This document shows positions 61,239 through 64,000 of a stretch of 64,000 nt of DNA, in pieces. The translations under genes were made by a program, and so were the position numbers. The notes below the pieces were generated by a model. That model saw only the letters and a list, made by a program, of their open reading frames with translations. It did not search any database and was not told the origin of the DNA. The stretch's first letter is position 1. The number at the start of each line of letters is the position of its first letter. The DNA comes from CAWIUB01 sp963839995 (GTDB taxonomy: Bacteria > Actinomycetota > Actinomycetes > Mycobacteriales > Jatrophihabitantaceae): positions 62,001-126,000 of the forward strand of contig CAWIXH010000016.1 in the NCBI GenBank assembly GCA_963839995.1, read 5' to 3'.

Positions 61239-61355
61239 CACCGCGTCAGCGCTCGCGAGAGCCTCCCGTTCGCTCCACGCGCCAGGGTCAATGACGATCA
61301 CGACGCCGTCGGTCTCGAGCCGGACACAGGAATGCGAGTAACGGCGGTGGCGCAT
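61239..61355 (-). pseudogene. 5' fragment of an MBL-fold hydrolase gene
   Basis: From ATG 61355 the frame reads MRHRRYSHSCVRLETDG, VVIVIDPGAWSEREALASAD, AV: the first about 39 residues of the metal-dependent-hydrolase type of MBL protein (usually continuing LITHEHxDH). Homology stops at about 61239, before any metal ligand, and unrelated sequence leads to the end of the HigB-HigA gene. The rest of the gene is absent from the window, so this is a truncated remnant. The frame happens to stay open further on both sides. Confidence 0.6.
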
Positions 61356-61573
61356 GACCACAGCATCTCGCGTGCCGAAGCCGGAGATTTCGTCTGAACT
61401 TGACTCGATCGCGCCGACCACTCCGTTCCGGTGGACGATCGGCTGCGGCACACCCCACCGGTGTTGCGATTCACTACCCCTTGCGGTTGATCGCGATCGT
61501 CGTAGTGCATGCAGCGCGAGGCGTCGTCGGTCCCCGCTGTCGACCGCGCCGCCCGCCGTTCCCCTTGCGGCAG

Positions 61574-62388
61574 CTACGGGAAGGTTGTCCATCCCGTCCG
61601 CGGCGGCTCTTGCGCTGGTGTGGAGTGGAACAGGTTGTCGGGCATCGGCGTGTCGACGGCTTCGATCCGCAGTTCGTGGCCGGAGCCCGGCGTGCTGCCG
61701 CCGATCGCCTCGGTCAGCACGCAGATCCCGGTGCTGGTGTCCAGGCGGACCCGGTCGGCGTCCGGGTACTCGTCGCGCATGATGTGGTAACCGGCACCGG
61801 ACTCAGCTTCGACAAGGTCGATCTGACGCGAGGGCAACAGTGCGCAGCAGGTGCAACGCGGCTATAGGCCGGCGCCGGGCGCAGGACCGCCTCCCATGCC
61901 GGGCGTCCGCCGTGCTCGACCTCCGCGATCGCGTCGATTTCGGTGCCCGGCAGGTCCCCGTCGGCGTCCGGGCTGTGGCCGTCGGCCAGCTCGACTGGGT
62001 CCAGCATCGCCACCCAGAAGTAGTCCCGGTACATCGGAGCGTCGTAGCAGAACTCGGACGCGAACCGGTCGGGCCGGGCCGCTACCAGGCCGTCGGCACG
62101 CAGCAGCGTGGCAGGCGCGTGTGGGTCTGTCCACCACGGTTGCACAGATGGGTGCCGTTCGCCGCTTGCCATGATGGTCTCGCCCTTCACCCGTGCGGCG
62201 TGGACGATCTGGACCAGGTCGCCGTCGGCCGTTTCCACCCGCAGCCGGTCCGGCCGGCGCAGCCACGCCCGCAGCTCTTGGGTGCGCCACCGGTCGCCCG
62301 GCCAACGGGCGGTGAATCGCAACGTCATCCAGCGCCACGGCGACGACCTTGCCAAGGCAGCGAAGTCGGCGGCAGATGGAGACGTCAC
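61574..62388 (-). pseudogene. Frameshifted gene of unknown function
   Basis: A protein of about 270 residues is split between two frames. The first part, from GTG 62388 (TSPSAADFAALARSSPWRWMTLRF..., WWTDPHAPATLLRADGLV, YRDYFWVAMLDPVELADG, AIAEVEHGGRPAWEAVLRP), runs out of frame after PAYS at about 61862. The second part (LPSRQIDLVEAESGAGY, DEYPDADRVRLDTSTGICVL, GHELRIEAVDTPMPDNLF) continues in the next frame to 61574. Inserting one C at about 61861 restores a sensible YSPRCTCCALLPSRQ junction. I do not recognise the family; similar actinobacterial hypothetical proteins may exist. A sequencing error is possible. Confidence 0.65.
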
Positions 62389-62707
62389 ATGCACAGTGTC
62401 CCCGACAGGACGCCGAGCCACGACGAAATCTCTACGGGCACCCCCCGGCTGCCCGCCTGTCCTCACAAGCCGACGATCCGCTATCGCGAGGGTCGGTCTC
62501 CGTCGCCGATTGTCTTGTGCCAGACGAGTAGATAGCGCCATAGCACCAGCCGCCGCACTCGTGCGCCGGGCAACACGGCGGAGGCCTGCTGGCGCACCTG
62601 GCGGGTAGTTACTTCGACCTGAAAAAGTCGGGCGTCGGTGAGTGTGGTCGTCGGGCGGCTGGCCGGCGGGTGGGTCGGATGGTGTTGATCGTCGCCGGTG
62701 GGTGGTT
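62389..62707. other. Intergenic region including the presumed end of the second IS
   Basis: About 320 bases with no convincing gene. The stretch from about 62610 (CTTCGACCTGAAAAAGTCGG...) to the transposase stop should contain the 3' terminus of the second IS. Its inverted repeat cannot be defined because the other end is off-window. CGACCTGAAAAAGTCGG itself is a small imperfect hairpin. The remainder is the upstream region of the frameshifted gene. Confidence 0.4.
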
Positions 62708-64000
62708 TCAGCTGGCGAGGTTGCCGATCTTGACCAGGTTGTGGGTCAAGACCCCGTGGCCGGCCCAGATCCGGGCTCCCTGGGTGCCGTCGAGGCGGGT
62801 GCGGTCCCATCCGTACCCGCGTTTGAGGCTGCTGATCCGGCCTTCGCTGCCGGTTCGCCATTTCACGGTCCGCCGGAACGCGGGCCTGCGTTCCTCGGCC
62901 TGGCGGGCCGTGCCGGGTCTGCCTTTGCGGGGGATGACGACGGTGCGCACACCTTGCGCGTGCAGGTCGTCGTCGACCTTCTTCTCTCCGTAGCCGCGAT
63001 CCGCGGTTACCGTGCGGGGGCGGCGGTTCGTACGACGGATGACGCGTCCGACGGCGGGGGCGAGCTGCGGCGCGTCGGCGGGGTTGCCAGGCTCGACGGT
63101 GTGGTCGAGCACGACGCCGTCGTCGTTGTCCACGACCTGGCCCTTGTACCCGAACTCGACCGGCTTGCCGAGGCGGCCCTTGGCGATCGGGCGGGCGTCC
63201 GGGTCGTGCAGGCTGACCCGCCGTGTCGCCCCATCCGGTGTTGTGCCGGCGACGCGTTGCCGGGTCTGCGCGGCGATGCGCAGGGTCGCTTCCAGCAGCT
63301 CGACCAGGTCATTCACCGCCCGCCGCAGTCGTCCGCGGCGCCGGCCCGCCGCCGCGTCACGCACCCCCACTGCCGCAAGCCGTTCGGCCTTGAGCTGGGC
63401 ACCGCGCAGCGCCCGGCGGGCGTTGCTGAGCAGCCGCTCGGCGTCGCGGGCGGCCTTCTCGGCCAGCCCGGCCAGTTCCCCGGTGATCCGCCGCACCGTG
63501 GCCTGCGCCTCGTCACGCCCCGCCGCGGCGCGCAGGCGCAGCTTCGCCGCGATCCCGTGCGCCCGTTTGCCGGCCACCCGGGACCGGTCCCGGACCTTGG
63601 TGCGCGTCGCGCCACCAGCGGCCTGGATCCGCCGGCCGGTCGCCGCGATCCGCCGCACCGCCTTGGCCAACAACCCCGAATCGGTCGGGTAGGCGACGTT
63701 CGCCGGCACCACCGTCGTGTCCGCGCGCAGCCGCGTGGTGCGCAGCAGCTTCGCCTCGGCCGCCTTCGCCAGCAGCGCTTCATTCAGCCCATCCACTGCG
63801 GCCGTGCCGCAGCGCGTCGTCAGCTTCATCAATGTCGTCGGGTGCGGCACCGACCCATCCAGCGGGATCCGGCAGAACCGCCGCCACGTGATCGAGTCGG
63901 TCACCTCCCGGCACAGCGACTCGAAGCCCAGCCGATACCGGAACTTCAAGAACATCAACCGCAGGTAGGTCTCCATCGGCGTAGACGGCCGGCCCACTCG
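62708..64000 (-). CDS. ISNCY/IS1182-like DDE transposase (5' partial)
   Basis: A transposase of at least 429 residues whose frame is open to the window edge, so the start is off-window (the GTG at 63997 is probably internal). GRPSTPMETYLRLMFLKFRYRLGFESL opens the visible part. The catalytic acids are suggested by LRADTTVVPANVAYPTDSGLL (first Asp), TVTADRGYGEKKVDDDL (second Asp) and KWRTGSEGRISSLKRGYGWDRTRLDGTQGARIW (Glu). A 100-residue Arg/Ala-rich coiled insertion (about 135-240) separates the first two. No frameshift is visible, so the element may be active. It probably drove or followed the rearrangements to its left. Confidence 0.87.
   Translation of the reverse strand, partial: RVGRPSTPMETYLRLMFLKFRYRLGFESLCREVTDSITWRRFCRIPLDGSVPHPTTLMKLTTRCGTAAVDGLNEALLAKAAEAKLLRTTRLRADTTVVPANVAYPTDSGLLAKAVRRIAATGRRIQAAGGATRTKVRDRSRVAGKRAHGIAAKLRLRAAAGRDEAQATVRRITGELAGLAEKAARDAERLLSNARRALRGAQLKAERLAAVGVRDAAAGRRRGRLRRAVNDLVELLEATLRIAAQTRQRVAGTTPDGATRRVSLHDPDARPIAKGRLGKPVEFGYKGQVVDNDDGVVLDHTVEPGNPADAPQLAPAVGRVIRRTNRRPRTVTADRGYGEKKVDDDLHAQGVRTVVIPRKGRPGTARQAEERRPAFRRTVKWRTGSEGRISSLKRGYGWDRTRLDGTQGARIWAGHGVLTHNLVKIGNLAS

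Overview
The window is high-GC, gene-dense DNA from an actinobacterium. Markers are RbpA, WhiA next to YvcK/RapZ, OpcA beside a G6PD gene, frequent GTG starts with ATGA/GTGA stop-start overlaps, and CtaA/CtaB heme A genes. The gene order resembles non-mycobacterial Actinomycetes, but the genus cannot be fixed from the sequence alone. No rRNA, tRNA or CRISPR array was recognised.

Region by region. 1-3.9 kb: heme A synthesis (ctaA cut by the window edge, ctaB) with an ATP-grasp gene and a DUF445 gene. 4.0-10.8 kb: a pentose-phosphate operon tkt-tal-zwf-opcA-pgl. 10.9-22.5 kb, minus strand: one long collinear run, VWA/solute-binding protein > deaminase > uvrC > rapZ > yvcK > whiA > gap > pgk > tpiA > secG, followed by rbpA. 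22.6-29 kb: uvrA, a vapBC module, ung and proS. 29.2-32.1 kb: a RIO-type kinase behind a possible translational attenuator, a DUF4032 kinase-like protein and an MBL hydrolase. 32-40 kb: a decayed hydrolase, a PH-domain protein pair, two tandem L,D-transpeptidases, small ABM/VOC proteins, and thiD/thiE. 40-47.3 kb: an Rpf/lytic-transglycosylase-like cell-wall protein with a CRP-type site far upstream, a TPP riboswitch with thiO-thiS-thiG, and a second, aberrant TPP-type riboswitch with cytX-psuG-psuK. 47.4-53.9 kb: a Uma2 gene, uvrB, a complete ISKra4-family insertion with a 9-bp target duplication, a second vapBC module, and terC under a yybP-ykoY (manganese) riboswitch. 54-58.5 kb: glgX-treY.

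The last 6 kb (58.5-64 kb) is a gene graveyard. It holds a YCII gene and a Phd-type antitoxin joined head to head with both 5' ends lost, the RelE toxin left behind, a higB-higA pair fused in frame by loss of the toxin stop codon, a 5' fragment of an MBL hydrolase, a frameshifted gene, and a second transposase running off the right edge.

Functional links. All three UvrABC excision genes are present, with ung as a further repair gene. The lower glycolytic gap-pgk-tpiA genes share a strand and close spacing with uvrC/whiA. Thiamine genes occur in three neighbouring units, two with TPP-type leaders. The strongest candidates for new biology are the HigB-HigA fusion, the leader-peptide/hairpin arrangement before the RIO kinase, and the altered TPP-type aptamer driving a pseudouridine-catabolism operon. 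All functional calls rest on recognition of motifs and gene order; no search was run.
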